DNA of 54,467 nucleotides from Vreelandella aquamarina (lineage in GTDB: Bacteria; Pseudomonadota; Gammaproteobacteria; Pseudomonadales; Halomonadaceae): positions 1 through 54,467 of the forward strand of contig NZ_FODB01000023.1 in NCBI RefSeq assembly GCF_900110265.1. The letters are read 5' to 3'. Below the pieces are notes generated by a model. It searched no databases, was not told the DNA's origin, and saw only the letters and a list, made by a program, of their open reading frames with translations. A program made the translations under genes and the position numbers. Of the stretch, positions 23,050 to 31,643 are shown piece by piece (the stretch's first letter is position 1; every line of letters starts with the position of its first letter).

Positions 23050-23910
23050 TTAACGCTTATCTTCGGTTTTCTCGGTGAAGTCGCTGGCGTCGTGGCGCTC
23101 GTGAAGCTGCTCGTTGGGTTCGCCCCAGGTGCGGTTTACCATGCGGCCCCGCTGTACCGCAGGGCGGGCATCAATCTCTTCGGTCCAGCGCAGCACGTTG
23201 GTGTAGGTGTGTGCCTCGAGGAACTCAGCGGCCTCATACACGCGGTTTTTCACCAGCGCGCCGTACCAGGGGTGAATCGCTATATCGGCAATGGTGTACT
23301 CATCGCCTGCCATAAAGCGGTTGTCGGCCAAGTGACGATCCAGTACGTCTAGCTGACGTTTGACTTCCATGGTGTAGCGGTCAATCGGGTACTGGTACTT
23401 CTCTGGCGCGTAGGCGTAGAAGTGACCAAAGCCGCCGCCCAGTATGGGAGCGCTGCCCATTTGCCAGAACAGCCAAGAGAGGCACTCGGTGCGTTTGGCC
23501 GGGTCTGTAGGCAGAAATTCACCGAATTTCTCGGCGAGATAGAGCAAAATAGCCCCTGACTCAAACACCCGTTGGGGCGGGTTCATACTGTGATCCACCA
23601 GCACCGGGATCTTGGAGTTAGGGTTAGCCTCAACGAAGCCGCTGCCAAACTGGTCGCCTTCGCCGATTTGAATCAGGTGCGCATCGTACTCGGCTGCCTC
23701 AATACCTTTTTCCAGCAGCTCTTCTAGCATTACCGTGACTTTCACACCGTTGGGCGTGGCGAGGGAGTAGAGCTGTAGCGGATGTTTGCCTACCGGCAGC
23801 GCTTTATCATGGGTGGCGCCCGCTACCGGACGATTGATGTTTGCAAACTTACCGCCGTTGCCCGGCTCCCATTTCCATACGCTCGGTGGTGTATAGGTCG
23901 TATCGGTCAT
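23050..23910 (-). CDS. yghU: glutathione-dependent disulfide-bond oxidoreductase YghU
   Basis: This 286-aa nu-class glutathione transferase-like protein matches YghU: TPPSVWKWEPGNGGKFANINRP at the N-terminus, the thioredoxin-like domain with QLYSLATPNGVKVTVMLEEL, PNSKIPVLVD and FESGAILLYLAEK, and the helical domain with GSAPILGGGFGHFYAYAPE. These enzymes bind two GSH and reduce disulfides or peroxides. I start it at ATG 23910 with GAGG 5 bases upstream; 23913 and 23928 are in-frame alternatives. It lies next to an OhrR/Ohr stress locus. Confidence 0.92.
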   Translation of the reverse strand: MTDTTYTPPSVWKWEPGNGGKFANINRPVAGATHDKALPVGKHPLQLYSLATPNGVKVTVMLEELLEKGIEAAEYDAHLIQIGEGDQFGSGFVEANPNSKIPVLVDHSMNPPQRVFESGAILLYLAEKFGEFLPTDPAKRTECLSWLFWQMGSAPILGGGFGHFYAYAPEKYQYPIDRYTMEVKRQLDVLDRHLADNRFMAGDEYTIADIAIHPWYGALVKNRVYEAAEFLEAHTYTNVLRWTEEIDARPAVQRGRMVNRTWGEPNEQLHERHDASDFTEKTEDKR

Positions 23911-23979
23911 CATAGCCTCGCTGTTCATCAGGTAAGAAAAAAACAGTGCAATCGCCTAGCCTAGCTTACTGAGTTATCC

Positions 23980-24057
23980 CTACTTTATGGGGACGTAACC
24001 TTCACGGCCACCCGTGGCATGAGCATGTGCGCGGTAAGCAATCGTTTCAATCGACAT
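23980..24057 (-). pseudogene. truncated ohr (organic hydroperoxide resistance) stump
   Basis: An ATG with a strong AGGAG site 7 bases upstream opens a 25-codon frame reading MSIETIAYRAHAHATGGREG, the N-terminus of Ohr/OsmC-type peroxidases, followed by YVPIK and a stop. Full-length Ohr is about 140 aa, so about 85 percent is missing, including both reactive cysteines. It sits directly downstream of the intact ohrR-like regulator on the same strand. A deletion joining it to the yghU upstream region is the simplest reading. Confidence 0.65.
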
Positions 24058-24210
24058 TGAGTCTCTCCTGTTTATGGGGCTCAGTCGTTATGGTTGGATA
24101 GTGACTGGTACATCAGGTTAATTACGCATTCGCTATTAATTTAGTGCGGCTTTATTTTGTGCGCAAGCTAGATGATCAGAAAGTTTGTAGTGCCACGGAC
24201 GAGAGTCGCA

Positions 24211-24660
24211 CTACTTGGCTTTTTGCAGGCTATCGCGCAGTTGAACCAAATCCTCTTTCAACTGCGTTAAGGCCTCCATAGACTTCTCGCTGGCATTCAC
24301 CATACAACTGGGAATATGACGCGCCTGCTCGCGCAGGGAACGGCCTTTATCGGTCAGAAATAGCTCCACCACGCGCTCATCTTGCACGCTACGCTGGCGG
24401 CGCAATAGCTGGTCGGCTTCTAAACGCTTTAGGAGAGGAGTCAGCGAGCCAGGGTCTGTCAGTAAGCGCTTACTGAGCGTCCCTGCAGTAATGCCATCTT
24501 CTTGCCAAAGTACCAGCATGACTAGGTATTGCGGGTAAGTAAGCCCTAACTTTTTCAAAAGCGGTTTATAAACTTTTGTCATCATCAACGATGTTGAATA
24601 GAGGGCGAAGCAGAGCTGATGGTCTAGCTCTAGTTCGCTGCAAGTGTCTAACGCAGGCAT
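24211..24660 (-). CDS. ohrR: MarR family regulator, OhrR-like
   Basis: This 149-aa winged-helix regulator has the OhrR start LELDHQLCFALYSTSLMMTKVYKPLL, with the redox-sensing Cys at residue 17, then YLVMLVLWQEDGITAGTLSKRL (recognition region) and LLRRQRSVQDERVVELFLTDKG (wing). OhrR is inactivated by organic hydroperoxides and derepresses ohr. TGGAG is 5 bases before ATG 24660; the open frame extends upstream but lacks a ribosome site. Its usual target gene survives here only as a 25-codon stump, so its present target is unclear. Confidence 0.88.
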   Translation of the reverse strand: MPALDTCSELELDHQLCFALYSTSLMMTKVYKPLLKKLGLTYPQYLVMLVLWQEDGITAGTLSKRLLTDPGSLTPLLKRLEADQLLRRQRSVQDERVVELFLTDKGRSLREQARHIPSCMVNASEKSMEALTQLKEDLVQLRDSLQKAK

Positions 24661-24794
24661 GTGGACTCCAGGACAGGATGCATATCGGGTAATGTAGCGC
24701 GCTAGGCGGTGAGTGGCTATCCCTAGACGTTGGTCGTAAGTTGGCAGTTTTGCTTTGACACCCAGCCGAATGGTCACTAGCCTTCGCTTATTGG

Positions 24795-24810
24795 ATGTTA
24801 CCGGTAACAC
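24795..24810. promoter_or_regulatory. GntR-type operator palindrome
   Basis: TGTTACCGGTAACA (24796-24809) is a perfect 14-bp palindrome about 100 bases before the TRAP transporter. It agrees with the E. coli GntR operator pattern (ATGTTA-N4-TAACAT). A GntR-like LacI regulator and gluconokinase are encoded downstream, so this is its likely binding site. Confidence 0.75.
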
Positions 24811-24906
24811 TGCGGCGTAACAGGCGCGATAGCACGGCAGCGTTCATAACCGCTTAGCAATTAGCAGTTCAGCACTCAACAACAATGAATGTTTGGAGAT
24901 AACGTC

Positions 24907-25980
24907 ATGACAGCGATTTGGCGCAACACGCTTACCTTAGTTGGTGCAACCACCCTTACTTTTGGCATGGCGCATGCCCAAAGCCCCGAGCTTTCCGACC
25001 CGCCGGCCATTGAAGGGGATGTCGTGGCGGACCACGGTAGCCATACGCTTCGCATGGGCATTGGCCTTTCTGAAACCTCTCCGCAGTTTCTCTCTAGCCA
25101 ATACTTTGGCGAGATTCTAGAGCAGCGTACCGAAGGCCGTATCACGGTCAACGTGTTCCCCAACAGCCAGTTGGGCGACGATGTTCAGATGATGGAAATG
25201 CTGCAGACCGGCACGCTGGATATGACGTACCCATCTAGCTCCGCAACCACAGGCTATGTGCAAGCGCTGTCGGCGTTCGACCTACCGTTCCTGCTGCCCA
25301 GCCGTGAAGCCGCCATTGCAGTGATGCAGAGCGACGTTGCCCAAGAGATGCTAGATGGCTTTGAAGGCACTGGCTTAAAGGCACTCACTTTCTCTGAAAA
25401 CGGCTACCGCCAGCTCTCTAACAGCGCGCGCCCCGTTGAAACGCCAGAAGATGTCGCAGGCCAGGATGTTCGCGGTTTGAGCGTACGTACCATGCAGAAC
25501 CCGGTGCACCTGGCGATTTGGGAAGCATTAGGTGCTAACCCCACGCCGATGGCGTTTGGTGAGCTGTTCTCTGCCCTAGAGCAGGGCGTGGTCGATGGCC
25601 AGGAAAACCCCTGGAGCACCATCCTGACCTCTAACTTCAACGAAGTTCAGGATTACGGCACCGAAACCCGCCACGTCTACACACCGTTCATCATGATGCT
25701 TTCCGAGCGTACCTGGGACCGTATGGCACCCGAGTACCAAGAGCTGGTGCTGGAAGCCGCGCGTCAATCCGCCGAGTACGAAATTCAACTCTCTGCTGAG
25801 TATGACGACTGGTCCCGTGAGCAGTTAGAAGCCCGCGGTATGCAGATCACTCGCTTGAGCGATGAGCAACTGGCCGCGTTCCAAGACGCCGTGCAGCCCG
25901 TTTATGAAGAGTGGGCGCCGCGCATTGGCGAAGATCTGATCGCTGAAATTCAACAGATCGTTGAAGATGCTAGCAACTAA
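24907..25980 (+). CDS. TRAP transporter substrate-binding protein (DctP family)
   Basis: This 357-aa periplasmic protein has a signal peptide (NTLTLVGATTLTFGMAHA) and DctP motifs: LSSQYFGEILEQRTEGRITVNVFPNSQLGDD, the conserved RxMQNP substrate Arg region (VRTMQNPVHLAIWEALGANPTPMAFGELFSALEQGVVDGQENP). It should bind a carboxylate. With the GntR operator, gluconokinase and regulator next door, D-gluconate is the best guess. GGAGA lies 7 bases before ATG 24907; the ATG at 24889 is less likely. Confidence 0.92.
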   Translation: MTAIWRNTLTLVGATTLTFGMAHAQSPELSDPPAIEGDVVADHGSHTLRMGIGLSETSPQFLSSQYFGEILEQRTEGRITVNVFPNSQLGDDVQMMEMLQTGTLDMTYPSSSATTGYVQALSAFDLPFLLPSREAAIAVMQSDVAQEMLDGFEGTGLKALTFSENGYRQLSNSARPVETPEDVAGQDVRGLSVRTMQNPVHLAIWEALGANPTPMAFGELFSALEQGVVDGQENPWSTILTSNFNEVQDYGTETRHVYTPFIMMLSERTWDRMAPEYQELVLEAARQSAEYEIQLSAEYDDWSREQLEARGMQITRLSDEQLAAFQDAVQPVYEEWAPRIGEDLIAEIQQIVEDASN

Positions 25981-26001
25981 TACGCACCATTAAGCGCGCC
26001 A

Positions 26002-26027
26002 TCGGGCAGGCCATTGTGCCTGCCCGA
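26002..26027 (+). terminator. intra-operon hairpin after the TRAP binding protein
   Basis: TCGGGCAGGC and GCCTGCCCGA form a perfect 10-bp stem with the loop CATTGT between the binding-protein and permease genes. There is no T-tract, so it may act as a 3' mRNA stabiliser or partial terminator that keeps the binding protein more abundant than the permeases. Confidence 0.6.
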
Positions 26028-26051
26028 CTTGTCAGTGCCCCTGGAGTTCTT

Positions 26052-26678
26052 ATGACATCCTCCTCAACACCTCCCAACGCTGAATCCTCTTTGAGAACGC
26101 CTACGATTGAAGATCCGTCGGTCTATTTAGACGACCCCAATCGCAAGCTGCTGGAAATTGATACTGAAACGCGTCAAGGCCCCGCGCTGTTTCGCTGGTT
26201 AACGCTTGGCATGGAGTATTTGATCGGCGCCATTTTAGTGGCGCTGATTGTGGCGGTGTCCAGCAATGTGGTGGGCCGTTCGCTATTTAACCACTCGCTG
26301 CCTTGGGTCGATGAGCTGGCGCGCATGCTGTTTATTTGGCTGGTGTTTATTGGCGCGGCCGCTGCGTTTGCCCGCTATGAGCACATTGCCGTGGATGCCT
26401 TGGTGCGGCGTTTGCCACTGCGCTTTGCGCATATGCTGTACTGCTTACAGCACCTAATTATTGCCGGTCTTATGCTGGTCATGGTGTTTGGCGGCTATCA
26501 AGTGCTGTCACGCTCCAGCGGGCGCTCTGCGATTATGGGCGTGCCCTTGAGCCTCGTGAGTCTTTCCCTAGTGCTGTGCGTCATCTTTATTGCCGCCGTC
26601 TCGCTTTGGCGGGTATGGATGAGCGTACGCGTGATTGTTCAACCACACGGCCAGTCGGCTGACGCGCAAGGGGAGTGA
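26052..26678 (+). CDS. TRAP transporter small permease (DctQ family)
   Basis: This 208-aa protein has a hydrophilic N-terminus of about 55 residues and four membrane segments, with the DctQ core VVGRSLFNHSLPWVDELARMLFIWLVFIGAAAAFARYEHIAVDAL. It joins DctM to form the sodium-driven permease. I choose ATG 26052 because GGAG is 6 bases upstream; 26016 is in frame but lacks a site. Its stop overlaps the DctM region. Confidence 0.92.
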   Translation: MTSSSTPPNAESSLRTPTIEDPSVYLDDPNRKLLEIDTETRQGPALFRWLTLGMEYLIGAILVALIVAVSSNVVGRSLFNHSLPWVDELARMLFIWLVFIGAAAAFARYEHIAVDALVRRLPLRFAHMLYCLQHLIIAGLMLVMVFGGYQVLSRSSGRSAIMGVPLSLVSLSLVLCVIFIAAVSLWRVWMSVRVIVQPHGQSADAQGE

Positions 26679-26683
26679 TCACC

Positions 26684-27964
26684 ATGCTGTGGATTTTCCT
26701 AGCCATTTTATTAGTGTCGATTGTGATCGGCTTGCCCATCGCGTTTGGTTTGGGAGTGGCGGCGCTGGTCATGGCGGTGCTCTCAGATATTCCGCTCTCG
26801 ATTATGATTGAGCAGTCCATCCGTGGAGTGAACAGTTTTCCGCTGCTGGCCATTCCGTTCTTTATTCTGGTCGGTGAAGTAATGAGTAACGGCGGCATTG
26901 CGCGTCGTTTGATGGAGCTTGCGGGGGCGCTGGTCGGCTTTATGCGTGGCGGCCTGGGCCAAGTGGCCATTACCGGGTCTATGTTTTTCGGCGGTATCAG
27001 CGGCTCTGCCGTTGCCGATACGGCGGCCACCGGCTCGATGATGATTCCTTCCATGAAGCAGCAGGGCTATACCGCGGCCAACGCCACGGCCATCAATACG
27101 GTCTCATCGGTGATCGGGATTATTATTCCGCCTTCTATTCCGCTGATTCTGTACGGCATCGTCACCGAAACCTCCATCAGCCGCCTGTTCATTTCCGGCA
27201 TTGTGCCTGGGCTACTGATTGGCGCTGCCCTGATGGTCACCACCTATATTCTGGCCAATAAGCAGGGCGGCGGCGTGCGCCAGTTCCGCTGGGACGTGCT
27301 GTGGAAAGCCTTTAAAGACGCCTGGCTGGCCCTGGTGTTACCGGTGATTGTCATTGGCGGTATTATTGGCGGCGTGTTCACCGCCACAGAAGCGGCGGTC
27401 GCGGCACTGCTTTACTCGCTGGCGATTTCACTGCTGGTTTACCGCGAGTTCAAGCTCAGCGAACTCATGGGTATGCTGATTCGTACCGCCAGGCTGACCG
27501 GGATGGTAATGATGCTGTTGGCCTTTGCCACCGTTATTGCGTGGTTCTTGACCATCAATATGGTTCCGCAAACGTTGGTACGTCAGGTACAGGCGATTAC
27601 CCAGGAGCCGTTCCTTCTGCTGCTGATTGTGGCGGCACTGTTGCTGCTGGTGGGCTTTGTAATGGACCTCACGCCGGCCATGGTGATCATGGCACCCATG
27701 CTGGCCCCTATCGTCACATCGGTCGGCGTGGATGCCGCTTACTTTGGCGTGCTGATGGCCTTCATTCTGGGGATTGGGCTACTCACGCCGCCGGTGGGCA
27801 CCTGTCTTTACGTGGGCTGTGGCGTGGGTAAAGTCTCCATGGAGTCTTTGGTCAAGGCCATGTTGCCTTATTATGCCGCGCTGCTTGTGGTGCTGGTGCT
27901 GCTCATCGCCTTCCCAAGCATCGTGACTTGGTTGCCCGACCTCACCGCCGTGCGCGGTAACTGA
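26684..27964 (+). CDS. TRAP transporter large permease (DctM family)
   Basis: This 426-aa, about twelve-helix protein carries DctM motifs GLPIAFGLGVAALVMA, NSFPLLAIPFFILVGEVMS, GGISGSAVADTAATGSMMIPSMKQQGY and the second half LLTPPVGTCLYVGCGVGKVS. It is the ion-coupled transport channel. GGGGAG is 8 bases before ATG 26684; GTG 26675, overlapping the dctQ stop, is an alternative. The gluconokinase gene starts 12 bases after its stop. Confidence 0.92.
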   Translation: MLWIFLAILLVSIVIGLPIAFGLGVAALVMAVLSDIPLSIMIEQSIRGVNSFPLLAIPFFILVGEVMSNGGIARRLMELAGALVGFMRGGLGQVAITGSMFFGGISGSAVADTAATGSMMIPSMKQQGYTAANATAINTVSSVIGIIIPPSIPLILYGIVTETSISRLFISGIVPGLLIGAALMVTTYILANKQGGGVRQFRWDVLWKAFKDAWLALVLPVIVIGGIIGGVFTATEAAVAALLYSLAISLLVYREFKLSELMGMLIRTARLTGMVMMLLAFATVIAWFLTINMVPQTLVRQVQAITQEPFLLLLIVAALLLLVGFVMDLTPAMVIMAPMLAPIVTSVGVDAAYFGVLMAFILGIGLLTPPVGTCLYVGCGVGKVSMESLVKAMLPYYAALLVVLVLLIAFPSIVTWLPDLTAVRGN

Positions 27965-27976
27965 TAGGAGCCGCGT

Positions 27977-28522
27977 GTGACGACTGATTCAAATCATAAC
28001 GGCTCATATCGCATTCTCGTCATGGGGGTGTCAGGTTCGGGGAAGTCGCATATTGGTCAGCAGCTAGCGGCCAGTATGGAAGCCACCTTTATTGATGGCG
28101 ATGACCACCACTCGCCAGCCAACGTAGCCAAGATGGCCAGCGGTACACCGCTGAACGACGATGACCGTCGCGACTGGCTAGCAACCCTGGCTGGGCTATT
28201 TGCCGAGTATAAGGCGCGGGGTGAGTCGGTGGTGATTGCCTGCTCTGGCCTGAAGCGGCGCTACCGTGACCGCTTGAGAGAGGGGGATAGCGCGCTGCGT
28301 ATTCTTTACCTAGAAGGCACGCATGGGCTGCTGCGCGAGCGCTTAGAAACTCGTGCCGGGCACTTCTTTAAGGGCGACAGTATGTTAGCCAGCCAGCTAG
28401 CCGACCTAGAACCACCGGCAGCAGATGAGGCGGTGACGCTCTCCATCAGCCTAACACCGGCGGTGATCGTCGAGCGTTTTAGCGCCACGCTGGTGCCCGA
28501 ACAGCGCCGCTCATTAGGCTAA
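27977..28522 (+). CDS. gntK: gluconokinase
   Basis: This 181-aa kinase phosphorylates D-gluconate to 6-phosphogluconate. The P-loop GVSGSGKS is at residues 17-24, followed by the typical FIDGDDHHSPANVAKMASGTPLNDDDR, CSGLKRRYRDRLR and YLEGT...HFFKGDSMLASQLADLEPP. GTG start with TAGGAG upstream. It is transcribed with the TRAP genes and gives the strongest argument that they import gluconate. Confidence 0.95.
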   Translation: MTTDSNHNGSYRILVMGVSGSGKSHIGQQLAASMEATFIDGDDHHSPANVAKMASGTPLNDDDRRDWLATLAGLFAEYKARGESVVIACSGLKRRYRDRLREGDSALRILYLEGTHGLLRERLETRAGHFFKGDSMLASQLADLEPPAADEAVTLSISLTPAVIVERFSATLVPEQRRSLG

Positions 28523-28556
28523 AGGAAGGGATAGGCGGCGGGCTCTACTATTCGTT

Positions 28557-29597
28557 ATGGTAGGGTTCGAGCGCCATCCATTGTACAAGGCAGCGACGCC
28601 ATTGAAGAAAAAACGCCCTACATTACAAGATATTGCTGATCGCGTTGGTGCCACCAAGATGACCGTTAGCCGCTGTTTACGCGACCCGGAAACGGTATCG
28701 GAAGGGCTTCGAGAGCGCATCTTCGGCATCGCCGAGCAGCTTGGTTATATACCCAATCGCGCCCCGGATCTGCTCTCCCGCGCGACCAGTCACTCGATAG
28801 GCGTACTGGTCCCCTCGTTGACCAACCAAGTATTTGCCGACGTCATCGTGGGGATCGAAGCCCATACCGAACCGGCAGGCTATCACTTGATGCTCTCCCA
28901 CTACGGCTATAGTCAGGAGCTCGAGGAGCGCAGCCTTGCCTCGCTACTGTCGTATAACGTAGATGGGGTGATTCTCTCTGACCATGATCACACGCCGCGC
29001 AGCCTGCGTATGTTAGAAACCGCTGGCATTCCCATTGTGGAGATTATGGATACCCACCGCCCGCCGCTGCAGCAGGCAGTGGGCTACGATAACGTCCGTG
29101 CCGCCTATGATATGGTGAGTGAGATGATGCGCCGTGGTCGCCGCCAAGTTATCTACTTGGCCGTGCGTTTGGATGAACGTACCCGCCAGCGTGAGCTGGG
29201 CTATCGTCAAGCCATGGAAGAGCATGGGCTACCCCCCGTAACGCTGCAGAGCAGCCAGCGCTCCTCCTATACCGTAGGGGCCGCGCTGATGCAGGAAATT
29301 CAGCGTAACTACCCCGAAACAGACGCTATTTTTTGTACCAATGACGACGTGGCCGTGGGCGCTTACTTCGAGTGTCTACGCCAAGGCATCGGTGTGCCCG
29401 AACACATAGCGATTGCCGGGTTTCACGGCCACGATGTTGGTCAGGCAATGACGCCCCGCCTTGCCAGCGTTGTCACGCCCCGTAAGGCGATTGGCGAAGC
29501 CGCCGCAAAGGCCCTGCTGGCGCGGATCCGTGGCGAAGCGCTGGAGCAGAAAGTGGTGGATTTGGGGTATCGTATCGAAGCGGGTAAAACGCTATAG
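28557..29597 (+). CDS. gntR: LacI family repressor, GntR-like
   Basis: This 346-aa regulator has a LacI helix-turn-helix at residues about 22-44 (TLQDIADRVGATKMTVSRCL) and a periplasmic-binding-like effector domain (IGVLVPSLTNQVFADVIVGIE through the terminal IEAGKTL). It resembles the gluconate repressor GntR. Its likely operator is the palindrome at 24795-24810. An in-frame ATG is not found closer to the HTH, so the N-terminal 15 residues may be real or the start may be misplaced. Confidence 0.9.
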   Translation: MVGFERHPLYKAATPLKKKRPTLQDIADRVGATKMTVSRCLRDPETVSEGLRERIFGIAEQLGYIPNRAPDLLSRATSHSIGVLVPSLTNQVFADVIVGIEAHTEPAGYHLMLSHYGYSQELEERSLASLLSYNVDGVILSDHDHTPRSLRMLETAGIPIVEIMDTHRPPLQQAVGYDNVRAAYDMVSEMMRRGRRQVIYLAVRLDERTRQRELGYRQAMEEHGLPPVTLQSSQRSSYTVGAALMQEIQRNYPETDAIFCTNDDVAVGAYFECLRQGIGVPEHIAIAGFHGHDVGQAMTPRLASVVTPRKAIGEAAAKALLARIRGEALEQKVVDLGYRIEAGKTL

Positions 29598-29684
29598 CGT
29601 CCATCCTAAAAACTGTTTGGCTGCTTACGATAACCTCGTTAGGTTAGCGTTTTATCCTGTTACGCCCGAGCGTGCGAGGCCGCT

Positions 29685-30512
29685 GTGAAGATTACCCAAT
29701 TAACGGTTTATCCGGTGAAATCCCTGCAGGGGATTGATGTGTCCCAAAGCGAGATCCATGCCCATGGCCTCGCTTGGGATCGCCGTTGGATGCTGCAGCA
29801 ACGCTTCGTCACCCAGCGCCAGCTACCTGCGCTGGCCACGATCTCCGTGGCGTTGACCTCCGATGCTCTGGTGCTCTCTCACCCCACCGTCGAGCCAATT
29901 TCCATTTCACTGGAAGAGCCCAAGGGCAACTTGCGGCTGGTATCGGTGTGGAGTGATCACTGCAAAGCGCTGCCGGAGAGCGAGGCAGTGTCCGAGTGGC
30001 TAGAGGCGGCATTGGGTGAACCGGCCAAGGGTGTGAGTCTGGTGCGTTTCGCCACTACCTTTACACGGGCGGTGGAGGACGATTTTCTGGCCGGTGGCGA
30101 GGCGCACACCTACTTTGCCGATGGTTATCCCTTTTTGATCACCACTACCGGTTCGCTGGATGCGTTGAACAACGCGCTGGTGGCGGGCGGCAATACACCG
30201 GTGCCCATGAATCGGTTTCGGCCCAATATCGTGGTGGATTGCGACGAGGCTTGGCAAGAGGATGGTTGGGCGACGATCGAGAGCGGCAGCTATCAGCTCA
30301 CCCTGCGCAAACCCTGCCAGCGCTGCAAAATCACCACCGTCGACCAGCAGACCGGCACGATTCCTACTCAAGCCGAGCCACTGAAAACGCTGCTGGCACT
30401 GAATACCCAACCCCACTTGAAGGGCGCGCACTTTGGCCAAAACGCCACGTTGACGGCGGGGGAAGGTGGCGTCATTCGTGTGGGGGAAGTGGTCTCCGTA
30501 ACGCCCCGCTAG
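29685..30512 (+). CDS. MOSC domain protein (YcbX-like)
   Basis: This 275-aa protein has the MOSC N-terminal beta-barrel (ITQLTVYPVKSLQGIDVSQSEI, GLAWDRRWML) and a MOSC domain (residues about 120-270) with NRFRPNIVVDCDEAWQED and the conserved cysteine segment RKPCQRCKITTVDQQTG. Such proteins carry or transfer sulfur with molybdenum cofactor; YcbX detoxifies N-hydroxylated bases. A typical YcbX also has a ferredoxin domain, absent here. GTG start. Its last codons overlap, on the other strand, the read-through end of an EamA remnant. Confidence 0.88.
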   Translation: MKITQLTVYPVKSLQGIDVSQSEIHAHGLAWDRRWMLQQRFVTQRQLPALATISVALTSDALVLSHPTVEPISISLEEPKGNLRLVSVWSDHCKALPESEAVSEWLEAALGEPAKGVSLVRFATTFTRAVEDDFLAGGEAHTYFADGYPFLITTTGSLDALNNALVAGGNTPVPMNRFRPNIVVDCDEAWQEDGWATIESGSYQLTLRKPCQRCKITTVDQQTGTIPTQAEPLKTLLALNTQPHLKGAHFGQNATLTAGEGGVIRVGEVVSVTPR

Positions 30513-30705
30513 GCCTAAAGCGTAGCATTTTCGTGGCAATGGCAGTGCCCAGTAGGGTAATCACCATGCCAGCAATGACCTGTAGGCTCAGCGTTTCCTC
30601 CAGCAGCACATAGCCCCACAGCAGGGCGCTAACGGGGACGAGAAACGTCACCGTCGAGGCCGCCGTTGCGCCCGCGCTTGCCAGTAAACCAAGCCAGCGA
30701 ATCCT
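30472..30705 (-). pseudogene. EamA/DMT transporter C-terminal remnant
   Basis: Reading the minus strand from about 30705 gives ...WLGLLASAGATAASTVTFL, then VPVSALLWGYVLLEE and LSLQVIAGMVITLLGTAIATK, the last two helices of an EamA-family (drug/metabolite) transporter. No start and no upstream eight helices remain; stops lie just upstream of 30730. The family stop is also lost: the frame reads on into the MOSC gene to 30472. The remaining 160 bases up to osmC hold nothing I recognise. Confidence 0.7.
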
Positions 30706-30867
30706 TTTTATTGTCCGCAGTGAGCGCCAGCAGTTTTATCGTCGGGGTTTAGAGGTTTCGACAGCCACATAGAATCACTGCTCAGAATCAGCTACGCTGA
30801 ATGAGCACCGAACGTAACCCTGCGTTCATCCTGCGAGAAGCACACTACCCTAGGAAAGGAGAACAGA

Positions 30868-31290
30868 ATGGATAGTAAAGCAAGCGCACATTGGGAAGGT
30901 GGTTTGAAAGATGGCCAAGGCAAAGTCGCCACGGAAAGCGGCGTACTGGATGCAGGTTACTCCTTCAAGCAGCGTTTCGAAGGCGAGCCCGGCACCAACC
31001 CAGAAGAGTTGATCGGCGCCGCACACGCCAGCTGTTTCTCGATGGCCCTATCGATGATCCTTGGTGAGAAAGGCTACACCGCCGACGCCATCGATACCCA
31101 GGCAAAAGTCACGCTGTCGCAAAGCGATGCCGGTTTTGATATCTCCAGCATTCACCTGGACGTGGAAGCCAGCGTGAGCGGTGCCGACGACGCTGCTTTT
31201 CAGGAAGCCGCCGAAACCGCCAAGGCCAACTGTCCAGTATCTAAAGTCCTCAAGGCCGATATCACGATGTCTGCCAAGTTGAAAGGCTAA
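30868..31290 (+). CDS. osmC: OsmC family peroxiredoxin
   Basis: This 140-aa peroxidase reduces organic hydroperoxides. It follows E. coli OsmC closely: HWEGGLKDGQGKVATESGVL, EGEPGTNPEELIGAAHASCFSMALS and NCPVSKVLKADI, with the reactive Cys pair at C56 and C122. AAAGGAG precedes the ATG. It may supply the activity lost with the truncated ohr. A clear terminator follows. Confidence 0.93.
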   Translation: MDSKASAHWEGGLKDGQGKVATESGVLDAGYSFKQRFEGEPGTNPEELIGAAHASCFSMALSMILGEKGYTADAIDTQAKVTLSQSDAGFDISSIHLDVEASVSGADDAAFQEAAETAKANCPVSKVLKADITMSAKLKG

Positions 31291-31360
31291 TATCTGGCAC
31301 TGCCTTAGGGCAGCGCTTGGCAGCGTGTTGTATACCGTTGTCGCCACTCACATACGAGAA

Positions 31361-31388
31361 GGTCCTTGCCGAATGGCAAGGCCCTTTT
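31361..31388 (+). terminator. rho-independent terminator of osmC
   Basis: GGTCCTTGCC and GGCAAGGCCC pair (one mismatch) around GAAT and are followed by TTTTTG. Confidence 0.75.
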
Positions 31389-31389
31389 T

Positions 31390-31643
31390 GCGAGCAATGG
31401 CTGCTATGTACTCGTTAAAGTACTGCTTAGCTCTGTGTCGCGCATCTCGTTAGCGTTGTCTTCGCTATTGTTCATCTCGGTATCGCGCTCGGTGCGAAGA
31501 TCATCGTTATCAAGAAAATGCTAGATAAAGGTTAAACGGCTGCGACAGTCTGGCGAATTGACCCGCTGCCTGTGGCTGTGCATATTCATTTTCATCGTCA
31601 TCAAGATCGCCGTAGAGCGATAGCGACATAGAGAGATTTTCCA
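31390..31643 (-). other. intergenic stretch with possible minus-strand coding debris
   Basis: Between the osmC terminator and the L,D-transpeptidase there is no convincing gene. On the minus strand, two short frames carry hydrophilic acidic text: GDLDDDENEYAQPQAAGQFA and, in another frame further down, DDLRTERDTEMNNSEDNANE before a stop near 31408. They could be a frameshifted relic of one acidic protein, but I cannot name a family. Confidence 0.3.
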
